Source: Symbiodinium natans
Lineage: Eukaryota > Sar > Dinophyceae > Suessiales > Symbiodiniaceae
Length of the DNA: 60,421 bases
NCBI GenBank assembly: GCA_905221605.1
Contig: CAJNDS010000314.1
Coordinates: forward strand, 1 to 60,421
Direction of reading: 5' to 3'
Part shown: piece by piece, positions 21,990 through 32,125 of the stretch
How the letters are laid out: every line of letters begins with the position of its first letter
Position numbering within the stretch: the stretch's first letter is position 1
Program-made: the position numbers and the translations under genes
Notes under the pieces: model-generated
What the model was told of the DNA's origin: nothing
Databases searched by the model: none
What the model saw: only the letters and a program-made list of their open reading frames with translations

Positions 21990-23479
21990 CATGGATCCAA
22001 AGTCAGCTTGAGCGAGCTCGCTGCTGCCACTGCCAGCAGCCCACTGCACTCCTCAGCACCTACTGCCTGCCGCCACGGGCTACAAAGCTATCCCATCAAG
22101 GCGATACTGCACAACAACTTGGCAGGCAAGGGGCCGGATGGTGGCAGCGAGGGCCTGGTGTTTCTGGTGAGCCAACGATGGCAGGGAGTTGATGTCCGGG
22201 ATGTGAAGATCTCCATGCATGCGGTAAGCGCATACCATCCGGCAGATCCCCAGTGGAACGGCTTGGACGGGGAGTTCGTTTCCATCAATCAGTTTGGTGG
22301 CCAAGTGCTTCGAGTGCGCATCCTGATCTCGGATGTTGCAGACAAGCCGATTCGCCTGAACTTTTTTCCAATCTTGCTCTGCGACCTTGAGACAGACTCG
22401 AGGAGCTCTCTGAGGGAGTACGTCGTGACGTACGGGCCTCACTTGGCATACTGGTCCCAGGACACCGAGATAGGTTTTGAGAGGATGGGCAATGTCACCG
22501 AGTATTGGCAGAAGGTCGTCTCGGCCGCGTCTGTGCCAGGTTAAAGAAGCCTGTTTGGGTTTCCCACAATAAGGGTACCCCCAATCTACCCCCAGGATAG
22601 TATATTCCTTTTTATAAATTTATAGGAAAAGGGTACCCCTATTATCGGAAGCCCCCGTTTCTTTGGGCATATTTTTGCTAGATTGTCTAAGAAGAGTCTG
22701 TCCAGCATATAAATATTCTGATCAGAAGAAAAGTAAAAATCGCATAAGAATAATGATAATACTAAGAATAGCAACAATAAGGACAACAACAACATAACAA
22801 TATCCCTCCCGTCAAAGCTGTCTGGTGCTGGGACAATGTCAGTTCTTTTGCAAGGAGAGATCGGGGGCTGACCTGGGCCCCGACAACCCGACCTACATTC
22901 GGGAGCTCACCGGAGAGCAGCTGCGGAAGACGGTGACGCTGGTCTACAGTTCCTTGCATGGCACTATTTAAGCACTCTATAAGCCCTAAACCCTAAACTC
23001 GTTATGAGACGGGTTCTAGAAGCGACCGTTGTAGCCGGTTTGGCCTCTAGCAGCTGTCAAGAGAGACTGCCGCGACAGCCCTTCCCCAGAGCCCATCATG
23101 CTTGCTTTGGACTGATCTGACAGGACATGCTGATGAGATTGAGCTAGCGTTTGGATCTGAAGCGCCGGCAGATGTTGCTCGCACGTTTTTCTTTTCGTTT
23201 GCGCAGTTGGATGGATGTGACTTGCAGTTGGCCACTTCTAGTACCGCCACGACCACAGCAACCCAAAGCTCGGTGACGCGAACCACGGTAACTTCAACTT
23301 CACCAACGACAACTTCAATCACCTCAGCTACTTTCAGTACAACTGTTTCCTTAACAACATCGAGTAGTAGTGTGTCAACGTCGACATGGACGTCTGCTAC
23401 ATTCACGAGTATGACAGCAACTGGTGGCGTTGGTCTTCCTATCTTCGACCTTCCAGATCTTCCAGGCCCACCATCATGA
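21990..23479 (+). CDS. Secreted/surface Ser-Thr-rich protein of a dinoflagellate-type family, multi-exon
   Basis: Exon 1 (about 21990-22540) encodes a beta-rich segment including ILHNNLAGKGPDGGSEGLVF and NGLDGEFVSINQFGGQVLRV. Exon 2 (about 22866-22960) has GPDNPTYIRELTGEQLRKTV. Exon 3 (23124-23479, stop TGA) begins HADEIELAFGSEA and runs into a Thr/Ser tract of about 60 residues ending at a Pro-rich C-terminus (LPDLPGPPS). I recall this order (NNLAG-GPG segment, NG-G-F-N-Q-G core, GPDNP-LT-EQ-RTV segment, then a poly-Thr/Ser linker) from many predicted dinoflagellate extracellular proteins, but the family has no name or function I know. The signal peptide was not located, so the first exon is probably missing. 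A hairpin element (22555-22662) sits in intron 1 and CCCTAAA units (22982-22997) in intron 2. Confidence 0.6.
22555..22662. mobile_element. Hairpin/MITE-like element inside an intron
   Basis: GGGTTTCCCACAATAAGGGTACCCC at the left and GGGTACCCCTATTATCGGAAGCCCCC at the right are imperfect inverted repeats around an AT-rich loop (TTTATAAATTTATAGG). It lies directly after the exon ending about 22540. Confidence 0.65.
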
Positions 23480-23487
23480 GTGCATAC

Positions 23488-23597
23488 ACGGAGGTTCATA
23501 GGTAGTTAGAAGTGGTTGCAAGTAGGGTAACTATACTTATAACCCCATTTAGGGTACTTATAACCTCTGTTATAGCTACTTGTATGACCCTCCGAGT
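23488..23597. mobile_element. MITE-like element, family 1 (diverged)
   Basis: CGGAGGTTCATAGGTAGT at the left, TACTTGTATGACCCTCCGAG at the right, with GTAGGGTAACTATAC and AGGGTACTTATAACC inside. It starts 9 bp after the stop codon of the surface-protein gene. Confidence 0.65.
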
Positions 23598-23654
23598 AAG
23601 AGTGCGCACTATCGCGAGAGAAGAAGCTGCATGTTCCAGCATTGTCCAGCAGCG

Positions 23655-24390
23655 TTCGAGCAGTGCTGTGCAGGCGATCTTCATATGCGGCATTTCTTTA
23701 GCCACTCGACTCGTGGATCTCGAGCGGCTCTGTAATGTTGCACCCGCAATCTTCTAGGGGGCCGCTATTATGAAAAGTTTTCCGGCTATTCAGGATCTGG
23801 ACCCTCTGTTTTGGGGGTCCGCTATAATGAAAAGATTTCGGGCCGGGCCTGTTTTTTTTAATGGTTTTGAGGTCAAGTTCTTAGTTTGAGATCTGGTTCC
23901 AAAACCCTGAAGAGAGCTCATTTCTCTGCACGTCCTGCTTGCTCACAAGCCTCCTCTGGGCTCAGAAACTTTCAAAAATGGTGCCTCAGGCACCTGTAGC
24001 TTGCCTGAGCCTGCTACTCAACGACCTGCTCTGTTCAGCCTGAACCCCCCCCCCCCCGACTGTTTGGGGTCTTGTTTTATTCAGGGTCGCGACTGTTGAG
24101 GGGGGGGGCGGTAACTTATTAAAGCAGGTCCAACATTACTCTGTTGTGAGGGCTGAGCTTTGCGTGCAGTGCTGTTCAGGCGATCTTCATTCGCGGCTGC
24201 GGCATTTCTTTAGCCACTCGACTCGTGGATCTCGAGCATCTCTGTACTCCGTTGTAAGGGCCGAGCTCTACAACTTTCAGTGTCGTGCTGTTCAGGCGAT
24301 CTTCATGTGCGGCATGTCTTTAGCCACTTGACCCGCCGATCTCGAGCGGCTCTGTACTCTGCCGTGAGGGGCTGAGCTTTACGTGCCCTC
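23655..24390. repeat. Three-copy repeat of about 110 bp with poly-C/poly-G inserts
   Basis: Copies of GGCGATCTTCAT...GCGGCAT(T/G)TCTTTAGCCACT..GATCTCGAGC..CTCTGTA occur at about 23671-23744, 24177-24252 and 24295-24362. The last two are near-tandem and share a GTGAGGGCTGAGCTTT leader. Between copies 1 and 2 lie a paired CCGCTATNATGAAAAG motif (23762 and 23820), a C12 run (24046-24057) and a G9 run (24099-24107). No coding role seen. Confidence 0.75.
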
Positions 24391-24546
24391 TGTCCGAGCA
24401 TGTGATGGAGTTTTCGAGAAAGAAAAGTCTTGGCCAGGGTCTGCTCGCCCTGGTCTTGCTTGCGCTGGGGTACTGGCTCTGCTGGGTCTGCCGCAGCGAG
24501 CAAGAGACAGGCCCCGCCGGCGATTTCACTGGGATGCAATGGGGAT

Positions 24547-24757
24547 ACTTGGAGGTTCATGGGTAGTGATAAGTGGGGTTGGAAGTAGGGTAACTATACC
24601 TCAAACCATATTTAGGGTACGTATACCGGCAGCCTGGTCTCAAGGGTTGCTTGCTTGAGTTCTCTCGGGGACAGCGTTTGAGAGAAAGAAGCCTGATTGC
24701 CGCAGTGAGTGGAGCCGGCAGAACCCCTACTTATGACTACCCCTGAACCTACAAATG
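24547..24757. mobile_element. MITE-like element, family 1, split by a nested insertion
   Basis: Termini CTTGGAGGTTCATGGGTAGT and GACTACCCCTGAACCTACAA match the family. The interior is interrupted at about 24633-24714 by sequence flanked on both sides by CCGGCAG (24626-24632 and 24715-24721), which looks like a 7-bp target duplication of a second small insertion. Confidence 0.65.
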
Positions 24758-24980
24758 GAGTCTGTGCCCCGCAAGTCCGTGCAGGCCATGAGTCGCGCGT
24801 CCTCCTGCGCCTGTAGTTCAACTCTGCCGAGCACCCGCAATGCGGTCGCTCAGCCACTCGAGTCCCTGAAAAAATGCGGGGACATTCGAGGAGGTGTTGC
24901 AGGGTTGAAAAAGCTGAATGCCCCCCCGCTGGTGTTTTCCAGTCGGCTGGGCATCCCCTCAGCCCTATCATTACTAGCAC

Positions 24981-25106
24981 TACCCAGAGAGCCCAATACC
25001 CCTTAATTAAGGAATATACCTTAGGAATATACCTTAAATCATAATTAGGATCCCTTTATAGTTTAAGGTATATTCCTTAATTAAGGGGTATTGGGCTCTT
25101 TGGGTA
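24981..25106. repeat. Long palindrome: 43-bp arms, 40-bp loop
   Basis: Left arm 24981-25023 and right arm 25064-25106 are reverse complements except for one position. The arms contain CCCCTTAATTAAGG and GGTATATTCC. The transcript or single strand would form a very stable hairpin. It resembles a complete foldback/MITE insertion with TACCCA/TGGGTA ends. Confidence 0.9.
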
Positions 25107-25882
25107 TGTAGCACTGACATTGACCAGCAGTCCCTCTGCGTGTCAGACGCTATGTTTCAGGATGCAAATGTACGGCCCGCTTCTCAGACGAATGTGGTGC
25201 AGGAGGCGAAGTGTTGAAAGGGTTTCCGCGGTTCGCGAGACCCTACACCCTAAGCCCTAAGCCCTAAACCCTACGCCCGAAAATAAGATTGCCACATGAG
25301 GATGACCGCCTTGAAGTGGCTGCTGGAGTCCGTGAAGCTCCAGGCAAGATTATGTTGGCTGGCGGCTTGCACCTTTCTACAATTTTCTACATTTTCCGCA
25401 TGCTGCAACATGTCAGAAGTTGCCGTGCACCAGCAGTAGTTGCGGTTCAGTGACCCTGGTGAGCAGGTTGACCTCGAGAGCGGCGTGCTCTCTTTCAAGA
25501 ATTCAGGCAGGGCTCCGCACGTGAAGGGGAGATGCTCGTAGTAGGCTGGCTGGATGCAGCCGGTATGTTGCAGCAAGTGGCATGTAGCTCTGTTGTGATA
25601 TGCAGTGCCACATAGGTAGTCTTCCAGTTGTCACGTGGATGTCAGCCCTAAACCCTAAAACCCTAATAACCTAAACCCTAAACCCTAAACCCTCAACCCT
25701 AAACCCTAATGTGCATGGCCTTCAAGCCCTTGAGCCCTGCAACAGCAGCAACGACGACCCACGGCGAGAGAGTCCCGGTAGGCCCATGTCGCTTCCTGCT
25801 GCAGGCGAGGCATCGCAAAGATCGATGCCTGCCTGGCCATGCCCTCAAGGAAGAATCCTTGCAGCTTCCCCTCTACTTGTAT
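25107..25882. other. Stretch with small telomere-type tracts and no recognised gene
   Basis: CCCTAAA tracts occur at 25246-25275 and 25646-25709. A possible + strand exon around 25800-25880 shows no recognised motif. Confidence 0.4.
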
Positions 25883-25994
25883 ACTTGGAGGTTTCATGGG
25901 TAGTTTTTGGCAGGGTGATAAATGTCCTAAATAGGTTTAGAAGTATAAATACCCTACTTACAAGCCCACGTATAACTACCCATGAACCTCCAAG
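25883..25994. mobile_element. MITE-like element, family 1
   Basis: ACTTGGAGGTTTCATGGGTAGT and AACTACCCATGAACCTCCAAG form near-perfect terminal inverted repeats; the interior has AAATAGGTTTAGAAGTATA and TACCCTACTTACAAG. It is directly followed by a CCCTAAA array. Confidence 0.85.
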
Positions 25995-25997
25995 CAG

Positions 25998-26143
25998 CCC
26001 TAAACCCTAAAGCCTAAACCCTGAACCCTAAACCCTAAACCCTAAACCCTAAACCCTAAACCCTAACCCCTAAACCCTAAACCCTAAACCCTAAGCCCTA
26101 AACCCTAAGCCCTAAACCCACAACCCTAAACCCTAAACCCTAA
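25998..26143 (-). repeat. Interstitial telomere-type array (CCCTAAA)n
   Basis: About 20 units with variants (AAGCCTAAACC, CCCACAACCC). It abuts the right end of a family 1 MITE-like element. Confidence 0.95.
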
Positions 26144-26493
26144 CGACAGAACACAGTTTCTCCTTCGGGGCCGAGGATGCCCAAGCGAAGCGCACCGGCC
26201 TCTGAAGGCCGTGAATTGGCATGCTTGGCTGCTTTTGTTGGTTTGGGAGGCTATTCTGTGTCTATTTCTCCTATCCCCCCCCCGGCCCGGAAATACTGGT
26301 ATCCTTTGCCTTGTAAGACGACTCCGACGTCCGAGACAGGGTACCGGGGTACCCCCCGACTGTACTGTGTTTTCGGGACGCCCCGTGCGCCTCCGTGCAG
26401 GAGTCAGCATTGGCTCACCGGGAGGCTGGAAGACACAGCAGGGTTTAGGGTTTAGGGTTTAGGGACAGCTTCAGGATAAGTCAAACAAGCTGC

Positions 26494-26600
26494 AAAAGGG
26501 TTTGGGGTTCACATGCCCCAGTACTCTGAGGCCCTAATGAGGTTATTAGCACAGGGTAGAGGACCCCAATTTTGGGGTTCATGTGGTCCCTCAGGGGACG
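26494..26600. mobile_element. Hairpin-like element related to the GGGTTTAC family
   Basis: GTTTGGGGTTCACATG at the left, TTTTGGGGTTCATGTGG at the right, with GAGGCCCTAATGAGG and GAGGACCCC blocks inside. The termini here read as direct rather than inverted repeats, so family membership is tentative. Confidence 0.35.
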
Positions 26601-27182
26601 CCACGCCGACATGGCAACAAGCGGGCCGACATATCAGAAGTAGATTTCCGCCGACATGCAAAAAAAAGGCGCCGACCTGCCAAAAGCAATGGTTCCCGCC
26701 GACCTGCAAACAAAAGGCGCAGACATGCCAGAAGGGTTTCTGCCGACATGCCGAAACTGCGCGCCGACATACCAAAAAGCACGCGCCGACATGCACAAAG
26801 ACAACGTGCCCACATGGCAAAAAACACGAGCGGAATGGAAAAACACACGCAGACAGAGTTAAACAGAAAACAGAATTTCACTATGAGGAATTCAAGTATT
26901 TTAGGAGGAATGACCCAGAGTTTGTTGGGGAATTTGAAAGTGATAAATTTGAAGCTTGAAAAAGGACCCGCCGACATGCCAACAGTACGCGCCGACATAC
27001 CAGAACTACACGCCCACATGCAAAAAACAAGCGCCGACGTGGCAAAACTCGGCTGCCTCCGACATACTAAAAAACACTGCAAAAGCACACGCCGACCTGC
27101 CAAGAACACGCGCCGATATGCCAAAAGACCGCCTGTTGCGCCGGCATGTCAAAAGCACGAGCCGACATGTCAAAACCGACCC
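26601..27182. repeat. Split minisatellite, about 21-bp unit GCCGACATGCCAAAANNACGC
   Basis: About ten units occupy 26601-26825 and about nine occupy 26965-27182, each 20-26 bp, starting GCCGACATG or GCCGACCTG and followed by an A-rich half. A 135-bp unique AT-rich block (26826-26962) divides the arrays. The unit length is mostly a multiple of three, so several frames stay open on both strands (for example an ADMPK-type repeat on +), but nothing suggests a real protein. Confidence 0.8.
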
Positions 27183-29183
27183 CGCAGAGATAATATCGCC
27201 GATCCCTACACGTCACGACTGCCCCGGAGAGGCCTGCGCAAACTGATACCCGAGCTGCTGCCAGGGGCGGCGCCCTCGAAGTTCTGTTTCGGGTTTAGGG
27301 TTCAGGTTCAGAGTTCAGGGTTTAGGGTGAAAGAGCTTGAGATGTGTGCAAATGTGGACCCTTTCCTGCGAGTTCGCCTAGGCGCTATACTGCTTGGATG
27401 ATGGAGAACCCACCATCCAGAAGGAAGCTGATCAGGCATCGCGTCATTGTCAAGTTGCGACCCTGCACAGCATTGAGAATGTTTGTTGAGACGCGACTGA
27501 GATGGCCACCGTCGAAAGACACACACACACACACACATGGAGTATGTAGTTTCTGACATACTTTTCCTACTTATTTCTCACATCCTGCCCAAAGTCAAAG
27601 TCTTCGAAGAAGAGGTAGAGGTACTCCGGAAAAGCCAAAGGCCAATGCCATGCTTCTGCAAGAAGCCTCAAAGCTTGCGAGCCGGGAGCTCGGCTCTCCA
27701 GCATTGCCATATTGGAGGGTCTTTCGTTGACGTGTTGAGAAAGCAACTTCCGGTTGAACGAACCAGAGCTGGGTGCTGAACAGCTCAGTTTGTTGAGAGG
27801 TTGAAATGTGGACTTGCCTTTGGAGCAATCACAGTATGAGGGAGATCGAAATCCCAGACCATTGAGCATGAACATCGTTAGGTGTACTCACCACCATCTT
27901 CGCCTCAAGCCCGAAGGGAAAATTACTGGTATCAGCTGCTGCCCGCAAGCATGTGACGTTTGCACGAATGTATGCGCAAATTGGATTGCATTGGCACAGA
28001 TGCTGCAAGGTGCTGAGTGCTTCAATTGAGGTGACCTTCCTGTGGAGGGGATTGCAGATGCAGTCATCAGTGCCATGTCGGATGTAGGTGGGCAGGCGCC
28101 AGGGAGAGCTTCCTTCCATGTTTTCACTGCGGACGATTGCCATACATGTGATGCTTCCCAGACAGGAGCGCAGCAAGGAAGTCTTGCTGAAATGCTTTAG
28201 CCGGGCTCTAAGACTCCAGAGTGAATCCATGTTGGCCGTGCTCGAATCCATGAGGACAGTGACTGCTGCTTGAGAAGGTTAGCAGGCTGTCGGCGAGCCA
28301 GAGTCACATTCCGAAACGTTTTCAGGCCAGAGGTAACGTAGGCGCCTCTTATTATTCCTCACCCACCACAGAACACGCTCAACAAGCCAAGTTTCGAGCA
28401 TCATGGCTCACAACCTCTCTGACACGGCTTTCATGAAGTTGTTGGAGGTAGCGCAAGCCCTGACCGTTCTATTCCTGAACCAGTAACCGGATCACCAAAA
28501 ACCCTCAGAACTACAAGGTCAAGACCGGGAATCGGTCACCGGTGCCACATGTTGGCTGATCACAGGTCAAACTCTTCATGGCTTGGGCATGTTTTGGCTT
28601 GCCCAGGCAATTCATGAATTCGCAAGCGCGTGGAGAAGTACATGTAGTTTACGAAACCTGTTGTGCCTCATTGTCTTTTCCGGCTGCAGCGAACGCCCAA
28701 TCTCAGTGTGTGCATGTTGCTGGAGATGTGTTGAGCCACGGAAAGCGTCAGCAATGATGGCTAACGGCCGTAGGCATGTCTGGAGTGCACAGTTCTGTTT
28801 TTTGGTCACAGGTAAACTCGACAGAAGTGAACTCGCGATTCTCCTCACATTTGTGTTTGATGGCCCAGACTTGCTCTTGAACGAGTCTGGTGTGCATCTC
28901 TCCTGTTGGGGTACCAGGTAGGTCTTCGGGATATTCTAGATTTTCCCTTAGTGGGTTTAAGCGGATCATCTTCAGGAGTGTTTTTTTTTCAGAGGGTTCT
29001 TAAGGGCCATCCTGGCTTAGGCTGGGTTGAGCTGCTTCTGGACAAGCTGCTGCCTTGGATCTGAGACCTCTCGGAGGGGCTCTCGGAGTGCTTTTCAGAG
29101 CGCTCTTTGCTCTTTCGCCCTCTTTGCCTCTTCGCCTTGAAAGTCAGGTGCCCCGAGCGGGTGGTGGAGCCGCAGGCCCTCTG
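27183..29183. other. Stretch without recognised gene
   Basis: It contains a degenerate TTTAGGG/TTCAGGG patch (27288-27327) and a (CA)n run (27520-27538). A block at 28968-29034 (TTCAGGAGTG...TTAAGGGCCATCCTGGCTTAGG) recurs at 37090-37133. Open frames near 27829-28251 (minus) and 28583-28921 (+) have no recognisable domain. Confidence 0.4.
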
Positions 29184-29242
29184 GGGTTTAGGGTTTAGGG
29201 TTTGGGGTTTAGGGTTTAGGGTTTGGGGTTTAGGGTTTAGGG
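29184..29242 (+). repeat. TTTAGGG tract ending at an exon acceptor
   Basis: About eight units with TTTGGGG variants; the tract runs to within a few bases of the acceptor-like GGGCAG at 29241-29246. Confidence 0.9.
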
Positions 29243-29246
29243 GCAG

Positions 29247-30316
29247 CGAAACATCAGCCGGGCACAGCGTGGCATGCAAGAGGTCCGAGACAGGCTCTTC
29301 GAAGCGGCCATGAAGGCAGGTGCCTTCGGAACTCCTGGCTTTGGAACTCCTGGCTTGGTGTACTTGGAGGATGATGGGTAGTTATAACTAGGGGTATAAG
29401 TACCCTAAATAGGGTTAGAAGAAGTCATAGGTATAGTTGCCCTACTATGGGAAGTTGTAAGTAGGGGTATGAGTACCCTAATTAGGGTTCGAAGTCGTTA
29501 GGTATAGTTACCCTACTTGTCACCCCACTTCTAACTACCCATGAACCTCCAAGTATATCTGTTCTTGAAGTATGTGGCATCTCACATGGGTTGCAGCACA
29601 GGGATATGCCTGCAAGTGGACGCTGCTGTGCTAGTTTTACAGGCCTTGTTGCGCGAGGAGGAGGAGGCGGCTTGGCTCGGATCTTCATCGCAGCTGACAA
29701 ACCTTGGGGGTTTACGATAGCAGGGGTACCTTAATGGGTTCCTTCTTGTAATGGGATCCTACTATTCGGGGGTCCATATTTGCGGTCCCCTATGTTCGTA
29801 AACTCCCACTTGGGGCACACTTGGGGGCACCTTGGCTTGTATAACTCGCAGGTGGCCTCCACTGCCTTGCGTCTCATGGCACAGCTTGCGTCCACGGGCG
29901 AGAAGTTGGGAAGAGGCCCCTGAACACATGGAAGTTTACGAAACTAAGGGGCCCATACGATATCCTTTATAGCAAGGACCCCAATGAGGTACCCGTAATT
30001 TGGGAAACCCCCACATTGTGGAAGTCTTAGAGTCTTGGAGAGGCAGGTGGAGCAGAACGCGGCGCAAGGTGTGTCTTGCTGTGTCTGGCCGCAGGCGATG
30101 ATCTGGTTGGCCACATGTGTGAAAGGCTCTTCAACCTCATGAAGAGACAGCAAAACTTGCTGGCAAGTCAGCATCTCAGGCCGAAGGTTTATAGGGTATA
30201 AGCGGTATAGGGTTTATAGGGTATAGGGTTTAGGGTTTAGGGTTGAGGGCAGCCAGGACCACATTGTGAAAGCATCTGGCATCGCCCAGGCAGAGGCGAG
30301 CTCATCATCCGCTTGA
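29247..30316 (+). CDS. Unidentified intron-rich gene encoding a helical protein
   Basis: Exon-like segments with splice-like borders: 29247-29319 (ISRAQRGMQEVRDRLFEAAM, ending GGCAG|GT), 29617-about 29700 (AAVLVLQALLREEEEAAWLG), 29852-about 29915 (VASTALRLMAQLASTGEKL), 30094-30166 (LVGHMCERLFNLMKRQQNLL) and possibly a last exon 30250-30316 (HIVKASGIAQAEASSSSA, stop TGA). The composition is amphipathic helix, as in HEAT/ARM-type proteins, but I recognise no family. The intron between exons 1 and 2 holds a double family 1 MITE-like element, and the next intron a GGGTTTAC hairpin element. Upstream exons before the TTTAGGG tract are likely missing from this call. Confidence 0.45.
29361..29555. 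mobile_element. MITE-like element, family 1, with internal duplication, inside an intron
   Basis: TACTTGGAGGATGATGGGTAGT and ACTACCCATGAACCTCCAAGTA are terminal inverted repeats. The interior repeats GTAGGGGTATGAGTACCCTA and AGGTATAGTTACCCTACT twice, so the copy is about 1.7 times the usual length. It lies between exons ending 29319 and starting 29617. Confidence 0.8.
29704..29810. mobile_element. Hairpin/MITE-like element, GGGTTTAC family, inside an intron
   Basis: GGGGGTTTACGATAGCAGGGGTACC and TATGTTCGTAAACTCCC are imperfect terminal inverted repeats, with GGGATCC and GGGGGTCC inside. CTTGGGG flanks both ends. It begins within a few bases of the exon ending about 29700. Confidence 0.7.
29934..30014. 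mobile_element. Hairpin/MITE-like element, GGGTTTAC family (inverted copy)
   Basis: GTTTACGAAACTAAGGGGCCC at the left and GGTACCCGTAATTTGGGAAACCCCC at the right, with GGACCCC inside. It sits in the intron between exons at 29852 and 30094. Confidence 0.6.
30187..30247 (+). repeat. TTTATAGGG / TTTAGGG tract
   Basis: GGTTTATAGGGTATAGGGTTTAGGG units; a variant tract leading to the acceptor-like GAGGGCAG at 30244-30250. Confidence 0.75.
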
Positions 30317-31910
30317 TCTGCAAGCGTCGAGGGTCCCAGCATCCATCAGCGTGTGTGGATATCGGCATTCGTGCTCATTGTGTTGCTGAACTGAAGACTG
30401 ACAAAAAGTGAGCACACCAATCCTGTCCAATCCTATCAGTTCCCAGTGTCTTGGTGAGTGGCTTTATCTCCAAAGTTGCAGCAACGCTTGCTGAGGCGTA
30501 GATGCCAAGCGTTTCTTCGTCAGGCACTTAAGCCTGCACTCGAGCATCGTAGCCAAGCGCCAGGGCTTTGTCCCTCTACGGCCAGTTTGTTAGGGCGATG
30601 TGAGTCGTGAGTTGTTCAAGACGTCTTGCTGCGTCCTTGTGGACAACTAAGGCCACGGCTGCCAAGACGCTTGAAACCATGGAGGCCAGAATGTAAGGCA
30701 GAATTCTTAAATACTTGATCCCCTGACACGTTCCCCGCATCACCCCGCACCTGACATGTGCATCTGGGGCTCATGGCACAATCGGGCATGTGACGTGCAC
30801 TGGGCCCTAGGCTTGCTAGGCTGTGCCAATGCTTTTCGTCCATGTCCGCGTAGGACAAGGCCTTCGCGCGAAACCTGGTGCAGGCGCGGATTTTGCTTCG
30901 ATGGTGCGCATGACAGTAAACACGAATACCCCCTGTCCCCCCTGCCCCCCCTAGACCTCCCGAAAGTCCAAAGTCCGAAAGTCACTCCGAGATAAACAGA
31001 CGGTACGCCCCTTCGCTTATCCACCCCAAAACCAGTGTTTCCATTGGCGAAGCACTGGGCTTCTGGAGGTTTTGAACCGTGGCCTGCTTACTGGTCCGGA
31101 GACCCAAGACTTCCGAGTGCGAAGCCCGGCACGCCACCTGTGAGTGCTTATGTGTTACCTGCGACGTCTTCAGAGGGTTCGGGGCGTTCAGGGCTTTAAG
31201 GGTTCAGGGTGGCGCTTCGTAGTGGCTGGAGTCACTGGAGTCATTCTTGATGTCAGTCAGGCTCAGCTCCGCGCCGAGTCCAGCGGCCAAGTCGCTTCCA
31301 CGAGCTTTCCGTGCGCCCGCCCACGCTCTACTCTGCCTTCACTGAACCTGACGTGGATGTGACTACAGTGACTACAGAACGCCCGCAGCCAGGATGATTC
31401 TCATGCGATCCTGGCTGTCGCGGCCCTGGGACGCGAAGTTGCAAAATTGAACGCGCCCTCACGAAGCAACTAGCAATCGGTTGCATTGTTTCTCAACCTA
31501 TGCCGCCCTGAAATGTAGATTGCTGCGCAGCTGGCACAGGTGCTGTCCTGTCAGTTCGCTGGCACTGAGCTTCTGGATGAACTGGCTTGGCCCCCAAGTC
31601 TTTTCCAACACACTCGTGGCGTGTCGAGCTATTCTAAACACCGCCGCCAGCAACTCCTTCGCATGTGTGTGCAGATGGAAGACTTGTTTGATGTTCCTCG
31701 AGGTACGAGCTTGCGGCGCAGTTGGCGACCAGGTTGGAGCATGTCTGTACTTCAAGGCAAGTATTTTACCCCCCAAGTTCGCAGGCTCGCTACCATGCAG
31801 CGCACAGAGGACATTGAGGACCGCGGCGGGCCCTCTGTTTTGGGAGTCCATGTCAAACGATGTCAAGGGTATACAAGGGTTACGGGGAAATCCCTCTGAG
31901 CTGGTGCCAG
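30317..31910. other. Stretch without recognised gene
   Basis: No motif-bearing exon found. The open frames at 31481-32050 overlap in two phases and neither is convincing by itself. Confidence 0.4.
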
Positions 31911-32125
31911 GAGCAGCTGAAGTACCTAGTGGAGTTGCTGGAGTCTCCAGCCGGGCGCAGAGACTTTACAAAGTGGACTCTTTCGCCCCCTCTTGTGGTC
32001 TTTCCTGCTCTTCGAACCTTTTTTCGGTCTCCGGCGTGATTCGAAGATGACCCGCTCAAGCCCTAAAACCTTCAGGTTTTCAGCGACGTGCGCCTGCAGC
32101 TACTAAACAGGCAGGACATGCAGTC
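31911..32125 (+). CDS. Two candidate exons of an unidentified gene
   Basis: 31911-about 31980, after GGTGCCAG, reads EQLKYLVELLESPAGRRDFT. 32075-about 32125, after CTTCAG, reads VFSDVRLQLLNRQDMQ. Both have charged-helix composition and clean acceptor sites. No family recognised. Confidence 0.35.

Noticed and set aside
26583-27401. 272-codon ORF over the 21-bp minisatellite
   Set aside because: Openness is explained by the repeat unit; the opposite strand is equally open.
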